NCBI GenBank assembly: GCA_028023455.1
Contig: JAQFVV010000036.1
Span: 3,500,452-3,564,451, forward strand
Direction: 5' to 3'
DNA length: 64,000 nt
Origin: Epiperipatus broadwayi
Taxonomy: Eukaryota; Onychophora; Udeonychophora; Euonychophora; Peripatidae
The translations under genes were made by a program, and so were the position numbers. Positions within the stretch are counted from its first letter, which is position 1. Every line of letters begins with the position of its first letter. The notes beneath the pieces are model-generated. The model did not search any database and was not told where the DNA came from. It was given only the letters and a program-made list of their open reading frames with translations. Below are positions 43,032-54,540 of this stretch, in pieces.

Positions 43032-43904
43032 ACATGTACTTAGCTAAACTAAATAAAAGTGATCAAGTCCCTTTTCAACTTGATAATATTAACTGTCTCT
43101 AATAATTTTATAAGTTGTTATAAATAGCACCAGTGTGTGCATGTGACCATGAATGGTCTTATATATGTGAACAGAGGAATGGGAAAGATTCTTTGTTGAA
43201 AGCACTTATTATTGGAGATAAGCATTCACTGTAATTTTGTTCAGTTGCTATAGCTAATATTGGTTTATCTGATGACAATGGCTAGTGTATTTTGTTGATT
43301 ACAATAACTTCCCAATATTTTAAATCTTAAAAGATGATAGTGATGAATTTTCATTTTTATTTTGTGTGTTTAGAAATGGGATAATTTATTTATCTTATTA
43401 TTGGCATGACTAAATTAATATTGATGATAGTTGCAAATGGGCTATGGTATTAGATTTATGTTATATACAAATTGGCTGTCATATTTTATATATTTCTTTT
43501 TAATTACCAAGGGTTAAAGATAGGCCGTATACCTGAGATGAGAAGAAGTCAGAATGGCCTCAGGTTTCATTTTGTAATAGATATCATAACTTATTTATTA
43601 ATTACTAATTATAACAGGTATCATAACATATGCCTATTCAGTTACAAATGGACCCCAACTGGGCATGATATGTATATTAGAGATATTAGCATATGTCTAT
43701 TATTATAATTATATTTTTTTTAGTTACAATATATATATATATCGTCCTCAATTTATTGAATTAATATCAATATATTTGAAATTCAGTCCACCAACAAATC
43801 TACAATCATTGTTATCAATTTCTAAGACGTGGACAAAATTTGAAGGGAATCTAAACAAATAGAGTTTTTAACTTAAATAAAAGGGTTTAATATATGATTT
43901 TTTT

Positions 43905-44215
43905 TACAGTACAGGCTTTTTCATATCTGCACTCCAATATGTAATTATAGAGTTTGAACTCACTTTCACACGACCCTCAACTATCCACGCAATCTCATAC
44001 TGCTGAAACACTTGATCACACATGTCGAAAAGATAAATAATCACCAGCAAACATATTTTGTGTTAAAACAGCACTCATCAGTTGGCACAGATTATTTTCT
44101 CTACACACATATACAATCAATGCTCAGCTTATATTAAGATAGCCAATTTTCATACTTTAATGGATAGGCTTCAATCCACTCCATCCCACAACTCTTCGGC
44201 CGTCCATTTCATTGA
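43905..44215 (-). repeat. Hammerhead-associated SINE-like repeat, copy A
   Basis: On the minus strand the order is: a leader of about 110 bases (GTGGATTGAAGCCTATCCAT, then TTAATATAAGCTGAGC), the hammerhead-like region (44035-44097), a linker TTTATCTTTTCGACATGTG, and a tRNA-like part with the B-box-like GAGTTCAAACTC near 43955. The leader matches the copy at 52606-52697 (GAAGATTGAAGCTTGTCCAT, TTAATATAAATTGAGCAC), and the linker matches the copy at 50650. This shared order in three places defines a dispersed family. Confidence 0.7.
44035..44097 (-). ncRNA. Hammerhead-ribozyme-like motif (copy A)
   Basis: Minus strand: AAATAATC, TGTG, CCAA, then CTGATGA (exact core box), then GTGCTGTTTTAACAC (stem II), then AAAA where the core needs GAAA, then TATGTTTG, then CTGG, T, GATTATTT. 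Outer stem I AAATAATC/GATTATTT pairs over 8 bases, and the inner CCA/TGG pairs too. The A in place of the essential G of GAAA should inactivate this copy. It is a CG-to-CA change relative to the inferred ancestor. Confidence 0.65.
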
Positions 44216-44299
44216 AAATCATGATGGAATTCTCAAAGCCCACAACTGTTTAATAAAACAAGTTTTGAAGAGTTTCTCTATTAACCATCACTTTTACAA

Positions 44300-46198
44300 A
44301 ATACAAAACTGACAAAACTTTAATTATAGTACAGTTTCGAATTTTTTCACGTAGCAATGCAAAGTTTCTTTGCAATCAAGTAAATAAATGGAATAAATTT
44401 AAGTGCACTTATTTTAAATTTATTAATTTTTTTTTTTTTAAAAAAATATTTGTTGATATATTACATTTAAGTTTCATTAATATATTGTTTAATTTTAACA
44501 TTTTCAATTTATCTATTATAGGAATATAAAAGTACAGTATTTGTGCATTTCTGAAAATTTTTTAAAGCCAAATTCATCTCTGAATCCAGATTTTTGAAAT
44601 AATCAAAGTTTATCTGCATTTCAATTGCTAATTTCCATTTCCAAAATCTCATACATGGTAAGAATTCCTCTTTCCTTCCCGAATCCTTTTCTTGAATTAA
44701 ATCTTAGATAATATATTTACATGTTTTTATCTATAAAATCTAAAATAACTATTTAGCCTTACAATTAGTTAGATAAATAAACTTCTGGAAGTATCTAATC
44801 AATTAATTCTTTTCAAAATATCTCAAAATATAGGAGAGCAAATAGAGTTTATGTTTTAACTGTCAACTGATATCAATGAGTATTACAATTATTCTAATTT
44901 TATACATAAATAATACACATTAATAAAAAAAATAAACAATTATTTCTCAAGTTTTTATAACGAAAATAATTTAAAGTTTTTAATAGTACTTTTTTTTATT
45001 TATTAAAAAGCCCATTTCGATTTAACTTTTAATTTATCCATTTATATTTAAAAAAAGAACAAAAACTGATTACTGCACTGCCAAAGACAGTGGCGAAAGT
45101 TGATTTACACAACATGTGATAAAAACACACGAGTTTTCTTCATTTCTCATTATCACCATGGCAACAATTTCCCTATCAAACTTTCTATAATTGAGCTGCA
45201 AATTTCTTTTCTTTTTTTTTTTTTTGCCTTCCATCAACATTCCAAAAGATAATTTGCCATATCTGCTGAAATATTTTAGCAATAATTAAATCAAAAATTA
45301 AAAACTCTTTCAATAATAATACACAAACAAAATGAAGAATATTAATTATAACCCAAGTAAATTATTTTGGGGAAAAATTGAAAAGAGAAATTAAAGAGAA
45401 AAAATCGTTAATCGATTTTTGCTTTAAAGGATAGATAATAAAACACAAGTTGTTAATGGAGTCTATTAATCATAATAAGTGCTAATCTAAAAAAGTCTTT
45501 ATCCTCCGGTTGTTTTTTTTTTTTTTTTTAAATTAAGTTAATGGGTAAATTTTTATTAAAACCTTACTCATATAATAACGATGGATAGTATGGGTTTTAC
45601 AAAAGAGATATTTTATAACAAAGTCTGACTAAAAGAAAAAAACTAAAACAGTTTTTGTTAAGACAGATTAACTTCAGAAGAGACAATGACGATTCACATG
45701 TTCTGACCCAATTGTTCTAAAAGAAACTAAAACGAATAAAAAATAAAATAGGATGGATTAACAATTAACTTTTATATTCTTATTGATTCAATTGAGCCAA
45801 CTTTTTTAAATATATATATATATAGCTTTATCATTAAGTTTTTCTTTGCAAATTTACACACACGCTTATAAATTCAATCCCTTTTAAACTATCCATGGGC
45901 AAGTCTTTCACACAAAGTAATGTCGATCGAAATGTCCTTCAATGTACGTTTTTTTCAGGGAATGTAAACAATATGACGGACAATTTTTGCTAATCAGGCT
46001 AATTTAAACATAACCATTTATAACAGTATATGTAAAAGGCTATACAGTATTTATATGTTGGACTATTGCAATCATTAGCTTTAAAAAATTGTAAATACAT
46101 TTAACTGTTAATAATAGCACACTGGTTAATAAATGGCCCAATGTTTCGAGTGGTATTAATTTCCTTTCTTTTTCGGATGTGACATGACTAATGAATGA
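44300..46198. other. AT-rich non-coding sequence
   Basis: A less AT-rich patch at 45070-45270 holds a 70-codon minus-strand frame next to an acceptor-like ATATTTCAG. It has a lysine run from a T homopolymer and no recognisable domain, so I do not call an exon. Confidence 0.45.
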
Positions 46199-46298
46199 CA
46201 GTATTACCATGGGAATCGAACTAGGAAACTTTAGATTGATGAGTATTATATTAAATGTGACATTCTAACCAACTATTTACTATACTTATCTACAATGT
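46199..46298 (-). repeat. tRNA-derived SINE of another type
   Basis: The minus strand has AGTTGGTTAGAATGTCAC (A-box-like) and, about 50 bases on, CCTAGTTCGATTCCCATGG (B box AGTTCGATTCC). Spacing and order fit a tRNA promoter, but the arms are too diverged for a real tRNA. It differs in sequence from the SINE at 2252 and 48616. Confidence 0.55.
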
Positions 46299-46299
46299 C

Positions 46300-47109
46300 C
46301 TCCTAAATTCCACACTTTTTTCTTAAGGGCGAGGTGAATGAGTAGATTCCAAACATTATGAATTATAACAATATGTTAAATTATAATGTTTGAAAATTAT
46401 CCATTAAGCTTACCATTAAAAAAAAATACAGATATCGGGAGGGCCCTCATAGATAAGTATATAAGTTGATTAAAGAGTCATATTAAATTTAATATTCATG
46501 AATATAAAAATCCCAGATTTTATTCCCATATAATATTACCATTGGTCATGTCAGCAATACAGAAAGATGAAAGAAGAATAATGTCACTTGAGATGACAGC
46601 AATAGTCCAATATATAATTACAAGTAATGCCACTATCATAAAGTTTTAGAAAAATACGCTATTTCATCACTGATTATTATAGACTATGGTTCAGACAGTC
46701 GTGTTATTTTCAAGATATTCAAAATATGGAATGAGCATTTAACAATTCTATGGTCTGATCCTTGTAATTTTTTAAATATGATATCAGTTGAAAATTGACA
46801 ATAAATCTTTTAACTCTGAAGCTAACAATCTGCTATATCATGCAAACCATTGACATATAAACTTAAGCATTTTCTTAAGACATGAAAGTAGAATAGCAGT
46901 TGCAACTAAGAAACTACCATGATTTAAGAATGATATAGCTGATCTTAGGCAAACTTATCCATACATAAAAAGATGAAATGAACTGATAAATGGTCTATAT
47001 GTTTTTGTCTATTTGTTTGTTTGAAATAAGATGGCACTAGATTGGAGTCACTTTAAGATTTAATTTATTTTTTCTTCTATTTTTAGAATATATCTCTCTA
47101 TATATACAC
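46300..47109. other. AT-rich non-coding sequence
   Basis: Nothing recognised. Confidence 0.5.
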
Positions 47110-47245
47110 ATAAATTGGTATATTCATATAGTGGGGATCATTTATCTTTCTCATATATGTATTGTCATGTGTATCATTTGCTTGAGATAGAGTGGAGGAT
47201 GAATATAGACTGAAATATCCTAAGTTCAAACCCCTCTACTTACAT
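47110..47245 (+). repeat. Hammerhead-associated repeat, 5'-truncated copy D
   Basis: CATATAGTGGGGATCATTTATC at about 47126-47147 matches the 3' strand of the hammerhead stem I and linker of the other copies. A tRNA-like part ending AAGTTCAAACCCCTC near 47221-47235 follows. The CTGATGA box and stem II are missing. The match starts close to the predicted cleavage site. Confidence 0.5.
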
Positions 47246-47289
47246 ATGCAAGAAACATTCAATATAAGCAAATTATATATATATATTAT

Positions 47290-48615
47290 AACCTTTTAAT
47301 TGGTTAATTATGCTGATTGAATATATAAAAACATATATTAGAGTCCAAAATTTTAAATTTCAGAAATATAACTTACACAAATAATTTAATATATGAGATT
47401 TAAAGAGAGAAGTCAGTGGGGATAAAAAATACTCATCTTTTATTTGTAATTTTATTCTTTTAACAGTGATGTAATTTTAATATAAGTGATTTTTATCAAT
47501 GAAACCCCATTTACTTGTTTAAATATGTTAGATTTAAGTAAAAGTTACAATAAGAAGAAATTCAATCTTAGTATTTTATATTACATTGATCCTTTAAAAG
47601 ATGAGTGGGTTATTTTCTGCACTGAATTCTAATAAATAAATAAAAGTAAAATACTTTATTTTCTATAAAATAATGATATATTTTTATAGATTGTAATGAT
47701 AAAAATATTTTAGGAATAAATATTGTTATTAAAATATTTTAGTTTAAATTGATTAAAACGATAATGTATTTTAAATTTTAATTTAAAATTGTTTAAACTT
47801 TATCAGTTTTAAAATATTTATTGATTCTATTATTAAATTGTATACAGCAAATTAATTATTCAAAAAACTATTAGTTAATTTTCAATTAATTGTCCAATGA
47901 AATGAAATTAATTGGGGGTTTTACATCAGGCTATCTGGATGTATAAAAAGAAAAAAGCAGATGAACTAGAAAGAGAAAGGAGGAAATAAAAAAAGAGAAA
48001 GGAGAAAATGACTGTTGTTTCACATAAAAGTTTGTAAAATTATAAAATTTAGTATATTTTATTTTGTAAACAGTAAAAATAAATAAATTAATTGTGCTGA
48101 AAGGAATATAATATTTTTAGTAATAGTTTAAAACTGATGGAGTAAGTTAAACCAAATTTCTTCATTTGCGATACAGTTACATTCTGAAACATCAATTCAC
48201 ATTAAAAATGCTATTGAAGAATAATTGCAAGCATAAATTATTATTATTACTGATTGGAGAAACCAGGAAGAATAAAGATTCTCAACTTTAATTAATTAAA
48301 AGTATAAATATTATCACATAATAAAATGTTTTGTTTATCTCTACTTTGTTGATTAGTTTAAGTAATAACTTAATTATAAAGAGGAGCAAGAATAAATACA
48401 AAGTAATAATTTATATTAAATAATTAAATTAGTTTACCAACTTTAAAATAGTTTATTAATGGAAATGAAATGTCAGATGAAAACAGTTATCTTTTAAATT
48501 AATGTAAACTAGTATTCTTTCGAATTTACTTTATAAAATTATAAAAAATAGACTTTTGTTGTATATTTAATAATTAATGAATATTAAGTAAATGAATATG
48601 ATAATAAATATTTAT
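47290..48615. other. AT-rich non-coding sequence
   Basis: Nothing recognised apart from a purine-rich stretch at 47945-48000. Confidence 0.5.
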
Positions 48616-48712
48616 TGTCAAGCGTTGGTGGTTGAGAGGTCAGCACAGCTGCCTTACAAGCAGTTGTCCCGGGTTAGCAGGTTCGCTTCCCGGCCGATGC
48701 TATGACACATGA
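48616..48712 (+). repeat. tRNA-derived SINE, copy 4
   Basis: A tRNA-like order is seen: TGTCAAGCGTTGG, A-box-like GTTGAGAGGTCAGC, anticodon-like hairpin CTGC/GCAG with loop CTTACAA, B box GGTTCGCTTCC, and 3' end GATGCTATGACACATGAAAA running into (AT)n. This is the best-preserved copy in the window. Confidence 0.78.
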
Positions 48713-50540
48713 AAATATATATATATACTATAGATTATATTAAAACTTTATTTCAAGAAAGAACATTTTGTTTAGCAAACAAGATTATCTTATAGTATAA
48801 AATACTAAAAGGAAAGCAAGAAAAGCTGTTAATTTGTATTATGAAAAAATTTAATAAAATAGTATATTGCCAGATAATAAAGTTAAGTAAATTTATGTAT
48901 GTTTATTTCAGAAAGAAATAATTATTAAGTAAAAATATAATGAAGAAAAAAACTGCAAGTAGGAATGACCTATGAATTAATACTATGTATAGTAAAGTTT
49001 AATAGTGGAGAAATTAATACAACAATATATATTGAAATAGTTATTCAACTACTGTTTTATTAAATTTGTATGGTAGTAATTCTCAGATCTGAAAGCTTAA
49101 ACAAAGATGCATTGAGTTTTTAAAGAATTTTATTAAAATGTTGTTATTAGTGATTTTTAATGTTGCACGCAGGATCCTAGAAGCTGCTGGCAAATGGAAA
49201 AATGAAATTAATAAGAAAAGCATCATACTGAAGACTATAATAATGCAAAACTAGGAAGAGGAAAAAAAGGTTCTTTTTTTTCTTTAGTTATTATTGTTAA
49301 TATTAATGTGAATGTAATATTAGATATTACACTTAGTGATGAGGTAATAATATGAGAGGTACTAGATTTGGATATTATGACATATTAATATATTTTATAT
49401 TTTTAATATATTTTGTTAAAAATGATGATAATAAGAAATATACTTAGAAAGTTAATATAGTATACGTGAGTGTTGAAAAAAAGAGAGTATGGATACCAAT
49501 ACTTTATAGTTATATTATAGGGTAAATTATTTAAATATTAATTTAGAAATATTTTAAATATAAAATATATTCAATAAGTAAATTGATGTTATAATGATGA
49601 ATCAAGGGATGGGATTCATGAAAAGAACAATATCTATGCTATCTGAATCTCAAATGAAAATATAAAGAGATGCAAGAGAATGAATGGTAAAAGAAACAAA
49701 ATAGTTATGATCTCTATTTTGAGTGATAAAAAGTATAATATTGATCTTTGTCATGAGGCATGATTTGTTAGTAATATAACTATTAATATTATAGAAGAGT
49801 ACTTGAGGGAAAATGAGATTGTAATATTAATTGTGATGTAGCTTATGGTCATTAAGGCTAAAAACATACAGCATGGTAAGATAAGTTATAATTCCAGGAT
49901 AGGATGAAATACCTTCCTGAACAACTAATTAAAATATTATAATGGGATTGATCTAGATGACACCCATATATGACATTTAGTATGAGGAGATAAGAGGAAT
50001 TTCCACAAGGCATGGTTGCTATTTTCCATAGGAGCTTGGATATTGGGGTAGAATCATTAATATGAAAATGATTATTTACCTAATTATAGCATTCCATTAA
50101 AAAAAGAGACATCCATTCCTATATTTAGAGATAATAATTGATTAAAAATCAGTTTCCTATCTATAGAGTTTTTGGATATGGTAAAGAAAGGTATAATATA
50201 TAAAGAGCAACGTTTGTAGACTAGTTATTATTTAGAAATATTATAGTTTCATTCCTAGGTAGTAGAAAATTGGTTCTAAACAAACAATAATAAATGCAAA
50301 ACAAATATTTTAGTATTAGGAAATATTCAACTGATTTATGAGATCAAGAATAAGAATGAAAAAGTGAATGAAAAGAAGTAAAGAGTCAACAGGATGAATG
50401 ACCATTTATTAATAAGGGATCTTAATTCAGTTAATTATCTCAATATCATATTAATATTCAAAATTATAATAACATAAACGAAATTGTTTATATGTAAATT
50501 TTATAAATAGATTTTAAGCAGATTTACATTATGAAAAGTA
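48713..50540. other. AT-rich non-coding sequence
   Basis: Nothing recognised. Confidence 0.5.
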
Positions 50541-50599
50541 AATAATCACCACTATATGTATTTTGTGCTAAACCAGCATTCATCAGTTGGTCCAGATTA
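50541..50599 (-). ncRNA. Hammerhead-ribozyme-like motif (copy B, left)
   Basis: Minus strand: TAATC, TGGA, CCAA, CTGATGA, ATGCTGGTTTAGCAC, AAAA, TACATATA, GTGG, T, GATTA. The core box CTGATGA is exact. Stem II has four of five pairs (first pair A.C). The outer stem I TAATC/GATTA is intact. GAAA has become AAAA. Confidence 0.62.
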
Positions 50600-50662
50600 C
50601 CATCTCCACAACTGTTGAGTGCTGGTTTAGCACAAAATATATATATTGGTTATTATTTATCT
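50595..50662 (+). ncRNA. Hammerhead-ribozyme-like motif (copy B, right)
   Basis: Plus strand: CACAA, CTGTTGA (one change from CTGATGA), GTGCTGGTTTAGCAC (perfect 5-base-pair stem II), AAAA in place of GAAA, TATATATA, TTGG, T, TATTATT. The stem I partner upstream is disturbed, probably by the inverted junction. Confidence 0.55.
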
Positions 50663-51814
50663 TTTCAACATGTGTGTGATCAGGTGGGTCAGCAATATAA
50701 AATGGCACTGAGAGTTGTAGATCCTGTTAAAGTCTGAGTTCGAATCCTGCATATATTACATATATAAATGCAGGTTTAAGCCTACAATTAATTAATTATG
50801 AAAAGTAATAAAGTATTGTATTTTTATGAGAATATTGCAAAAGGAGATGTATTATATCATTAGCTGAAAGAGGATTAAAAAGTTGAACCCATAAGAAGAA
50901 CTCATGGATGGTAAAATTAATTATCAACATGAAAGAAAGTATACATCTTGTTAATAGTGAATTTGATATTTGAGAAATAGAATAATTATCTAATATAAGT
51001 GTTAAATTGAAAAGAAGTAAGTTTATGCAATTTATTTTTCAATGTAAATAATTGTATATACATGTTAATTATTTCATATGTATTTTAGAGTTTAACTGTG
51101 TTATTTAATAAGTTGTTATCTATTGTTGTTACTGTTAACATAAACAGTTATTTTAATATAAATCTTAGACTAGTGACTTTATTTCTACTCAGAATTATTT
51201 TTATCACAAAGTCACATCACAACATAAAAATTATATAAAAAATGATTACAATCAAAAATATAATTATTGGATAATTTACGATTAAGATGTTGTAAAGAAG
51301 GAGAATTTGATAAATTAATAATTCATTACTTGAAAATATAATTATTTAAGAAGTGCTATTTAATATTATCTAAATGAAGCACTCATTGAAAATCATATTT
51401 TAAGGAGTCCCATTATTATTATCATTATTTAAATAAATAAAATTTATTTTTAGATTAAATTTTAAAATACTATATTATATTAAAAAGATAGATTCTTGAT
51501 AAAATATATTACAAGGCGCATATTTTAAAGATATAATTAAAAAGAGTAAAATTGCTAATCAAAATTAAGAAAGTGAAGTGAGTGAAAGGGAAGGATATTA
51601 TAATTGTATTGTAAAACTCTTGATTATAGTAAAATTATTATTGTTTTATAATTAATATTGATATAATGAAGATATTAGATATCTAAGTACAATTAAATTA
51701 TTTAATTGGAAATAAACTAGTAATGGTTACTTTTATAGTATTATGATTAGAATTCTATTAAATTTTAAGAAAAGAATTTAATTTATGTTTATAATGTTAG
51801 GTGTTATTATTATT

Positions 51815-52082
51815 GAGATGATTGGATCTTAGTAAAATCCCTCTTGTTATCCAATTATCTTATTGTTATTTTTATTTATGAGATACCCCATAATATGGCA
51901 GTAATTATTATAAAGTATTTTAGTATGCATTTAATTTCCCTATTTTTTGAGATGATTGGATCTTAGTAAAATCCCTCTTGTTATCCAATTATCTTATTGT
52001 TATTTTTATTTATGAGATACCCATAAGATAGCAGTAATTATTATAAAGTATTTTAGTATGCATTTAATTTCCCTACTTTTTT
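51815..52082. repeat. Two-copy tandem repeat, 134-base unit
   Basis: Units start GAGATGATTGGATCTTAGTA at 51815 and again at 51949 and are almost identical up to about 52080. The near identity indicates a recent duplication. Confidence 0.9.
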
Positions 52083-52146
52083 ATATAGTCTATTAAATAA
52101 ATGAAGGATAGAATAATCATTATTTTAATAAAAGATTATGTTAGTC

Positions 52147-52219
52147 ATTGTCTGTTGTGGAGATTTTCCTAATGATTATACTAAGATAGTGATTGGAAAA
52201 TTTCTACAATAGCAATGCC
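52147..52219. repeat. Small hairpin
   Basis: CATTGTCTGTTGTGGAGA followed by TTTTCC on the left pairs with GGAAAATTTCTACAATAGCAATG on the right, about 23 bases with a few mismatches, around a 28-base loop. Confidence 0.65.
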
Positions 52220-52449
52220 ATTGGATAGCATATATTATATGCCTCTCAATGTGAAACCAACATACTGTGTCTATATATTAAGTCTGTCTTATGTTTTTAT
52301 GTATTATACATTTCTAGTTAATTAGAGAGTCTCATAAAATGGCGTTTTTATAAGTTATATACTTTAATGTTTGAGCTCAGCTAAGGATAGATTGAAGTGG
52401 AAGGAAGAGAAGGTTACAATATATACAATATTCAAATATAAGTAAGTAT

Positions 52450-52855
52450 ATTGTCTATATGAAACATAATGTAATTATAAGGGCTTGAACTCAGACTTTC
52501 AAGCTATCTACAGTTAAGCACTCTATACTTATACAACTGATATACATTACAACATGAATGTGAAAAAGCTAAATGATCTCCAATATAGATAGCTCAAGAG
52601 TTGAAAAGTGGAGAAGATTGAAGCTTGTCCATTAAAGTTTGAAGACTTTTTATCTTAATATAAATTGAGCACTGATCGTATATATGTATAGGAGATAGTG
52701 ATCTGGATAAGGGATGAGTGCTGATTCAGCATGAAATATGTATATTGGAGATCTTTTTTTTCACATGTATGTGGGCATGTGTATCAGTTAAAAAAATGGA
52801 ATGCATAACTGTAGGGAGCTTGAAATTCCAATCAAATCCTTATAAAATTTAATTA
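52450..52855. repeat. Hammerhead-associated repeat, inverted pair C
   Basis: The minus-strand part (52595 down to 52450) starts TATATTGGAGATCATTTAGC, at the predicted cleavage point, and runs to a B-box-like GAGTTCAAGCCC. The plus-strand part (about 52606-52855) has the leader, the hammerhead region (52698-52754), the linker and a degraded tRNA-like part. The arrangement again is an inverted pair. Confidence 0.65.
52698..52754 (+). ncRNA. Hammerhead-ribozyme-like motif (copy C)
   Basis: Plus strand: GTGATC, TGGA, TAAG, GGATGA (degraded CTGATGA), GTGCTGATTCAGCAT (stem II, last pair G.T), GAAA (intact), TATGTATA, TTGG, A, GATC. The outer stem I is GATC/GATC here against AATC/GATT in copies A and B, a compensatory A-U to G-C change. 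The G of GAAA is preserved, preceded by T where the ancestor had C. Confidence 0.6.
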
Positions 52856-53011
52856 TATATATATAAGACATATTTTGCGGGTTCATCCATGTTAAAAAAA
52901 TTTAAATATTGATATTCCGACATTTTGACTTGGTCACATAAGTCATCCACTGGGTGATAAAAGGTAGAAAGATGGTTGTAGAGGCACTACAATCACTGAT
53001 TTAAATAAATG

Positions 53012-53650
53012 TTAAAGTTCCACCAATAGCAAAAACGTTAAAATTTTTTTTAAAAAATATTTCCAAATAGGACGAAGTTTGCATGTATCATCTCGCTTAT
53101 TGATACAATCTGACCTTTTAAGTATCTCATTGGCTTCTCTAATTTTGGACTGGTAGAGATTATCACATCTGGATATGATCCTGGTACTAGAAAAATCAAT
53201 TTTATGACCTGAATTTATAGTATGGAGTGAGAGTGCTGATGATGATGAGTGTTGTTTAACTGCATTAGCATGCTCATCTCTCCTAACACTGATGTGATGA
53301 TTACTCATACCTATGTAAAAAGCTTTATAATTTTTACATGAGATTTGATAAACACCTTGAGATTCAAGAGGGATTGAGTATATTGCTGATCTTTTGATGA
53401 GTAGAAAATGCTGTATCTATATTATAGCATTTTAATATACATACAATACTGTCTGTAATTCCTTTTACATATGGAACACAAATTCTAATAGCTGACTTAT
53501 CATCTTTTTGTTTCCTACTTTGTCCATTTTGGGCTTGAAATAAGGCTTTTTTATAAATTTATAATCATAACTATTTGCTAATGAAACACTATTATTGTGA
53601 TTTATTTCTTCTTTCAGATGTGACTTAATCTGGATGGTTAATTGCTCTAT
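53012..53650 (-). pseudogene. GIY-YIG endonuclease fragment of a Penelope-like element (minus arm)
   Basis: The open part (53308-53012) reads MSNHHISVRRDEHANAV, then HTINSGHKIDF, then RIISRCDNLYQSKIREANEI. This is the Penelope GIY-YIG region with its conserved R..EH, GH.I, SRC..LY..KIRE motifs. Upstream (53308-53530) the YQISCKNC and YIGM parts and a KDDKSAIRICVPYVK-like stretch can be read with interruptions. No reverse transcriptase domain is present. Confidence 0.82.
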
Positions 53651-53829
53651 TTAAAAGAGTTTTGGCTACAGAAACTATCTGAGTTGAATGATGATGAGAA
53701 TGGAAGTGTAAATATCTGTCCATGTGTATATTACACTTTCATTCTCATCATCACTCAACTCAGATAGTTTTTGTAGCCAAAACTCTTTTAAATAGAGCAA
53801 TTAACCTTTCAAACAATTCATTTGAAAGA

Positions 53830-54410
53830 TGATTAATAGTGTTTTATTAGCAAATAGTTATAATTATAAATTTATAAAAAAAAAGCCTTATTTCAAGCCC
53901 AAAATGGACAAAATAGGGAACAAAAAGATGATAAATCAGCTATTACGATTTGTGTTCCATATGTAAAAGAAACTACAGACAATATTGGATGTATATTAAA
54001 ACACTATAACATAGATACAGCATTTTCTACTCATCAAAAGATCAGCAATATAATAACCAAGCCTAATGATTCAATCCCTCTTGAATCTCAAGGTATTTAT
54101 CAAATCTCATGTAAAAATTGTAAAGCTTCTTACATAGGTATGAGTAATCATCACATCAGTGTTAAGAGAGATGAGCATGCTAATGCAGTTAAACAACATT
54201 CATCATCATCAGCACTCTCACTCCATACTATAGATTCAGGTCATAAAATTGATTTTTTTAGTACCAGGATCATATCCAGATGTGATAATCTCTACCAATG
54301 CAAAATTAGAGAAGCCATTGAGATACTTAAAAGGCCAGATTGTATCAATAAGTGAGATGATACATGCAAACTTCCTCCTATTTGGAAATTTTTTAAAAAA
54401 AAAAAATTAA
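53830..54410 (+). pseudogene. GIY-YIG endonuclease fragment of a Penelope-like element (plus arm)
   Basis: One frame reads KDDKSAITICVPYVKETTDN, then NIDTAFSTHQKISNII, then GIYQISCKNCKASYIGMSNH, then the RDEHANAV, HTIDSGHKIDF, RIISRCDNLYQCKIREAIEI motifs, ending at a TGA (54353-54355) in INK. The tail LPPIWKFF-like sequence follows in another context. The GIY and YIG residues and the downstream R and E of the nuclease are visible. The 5' end and the reverse transcriptase are lost. Confidence 0.85.
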
Positions 54411-54489
54411 CATTTTTGCTATTGGTGGAACTTTAACGTTTATTCAAATCAATGATTGTAGCACCTCTACAACTGTCTTTCTACCTTTT

Positions 54490-54540
54490 ATCACCCAGTA
54501 GATGACTTGGGTGACCAAGTCGAAATGTTGGAATATCAAT
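54490..54540 (+). other. Hairpin followed by CGAAA in the Penelope 3' tail
   Basis: GACTTGG, GTGA, CCAAGTC form a perfect 7-base-pair hairpin directly followed by GAAATGTTGG. The other arm (52910-52950, reversed) has the partly decayed GACTTATGTGACCAAGTCAAAATGTCGG. Penelope-like elements are known to carry hammerhead motifs in their terminal repeats. Here stem II and GAAA are present but the preceding GTAGAT or GTGGAT does not match CTGATGA, so I do not call a ribozyme. Confidence 0.4.

Larger units (their letters stand above)
50541..50765. repeat. Hammerhead-associated repeat, inverted pair B
   Basis: Two ribozyme regions face away from a shared centre near 50600. One is on the minus strand (50541-50599) and one on the plus strand (50595-50662). 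The plus copy continues through the family linker ATTATTTATCTTTTCAACATG into a tRNA-like part with a good B box GAGTTCGAATCC at about 50738-50749. The minus copy stops after the ribozyme. Confidence 0.7.

Noticed and set aside
45070-45282. Possible first exon of MLYCD on the minus strand after ATATTTCAG
   Set aside because: The translation contains a homopolymer lysine run, shows no MLYCD motif, and no suitable donor in the required phase was found.
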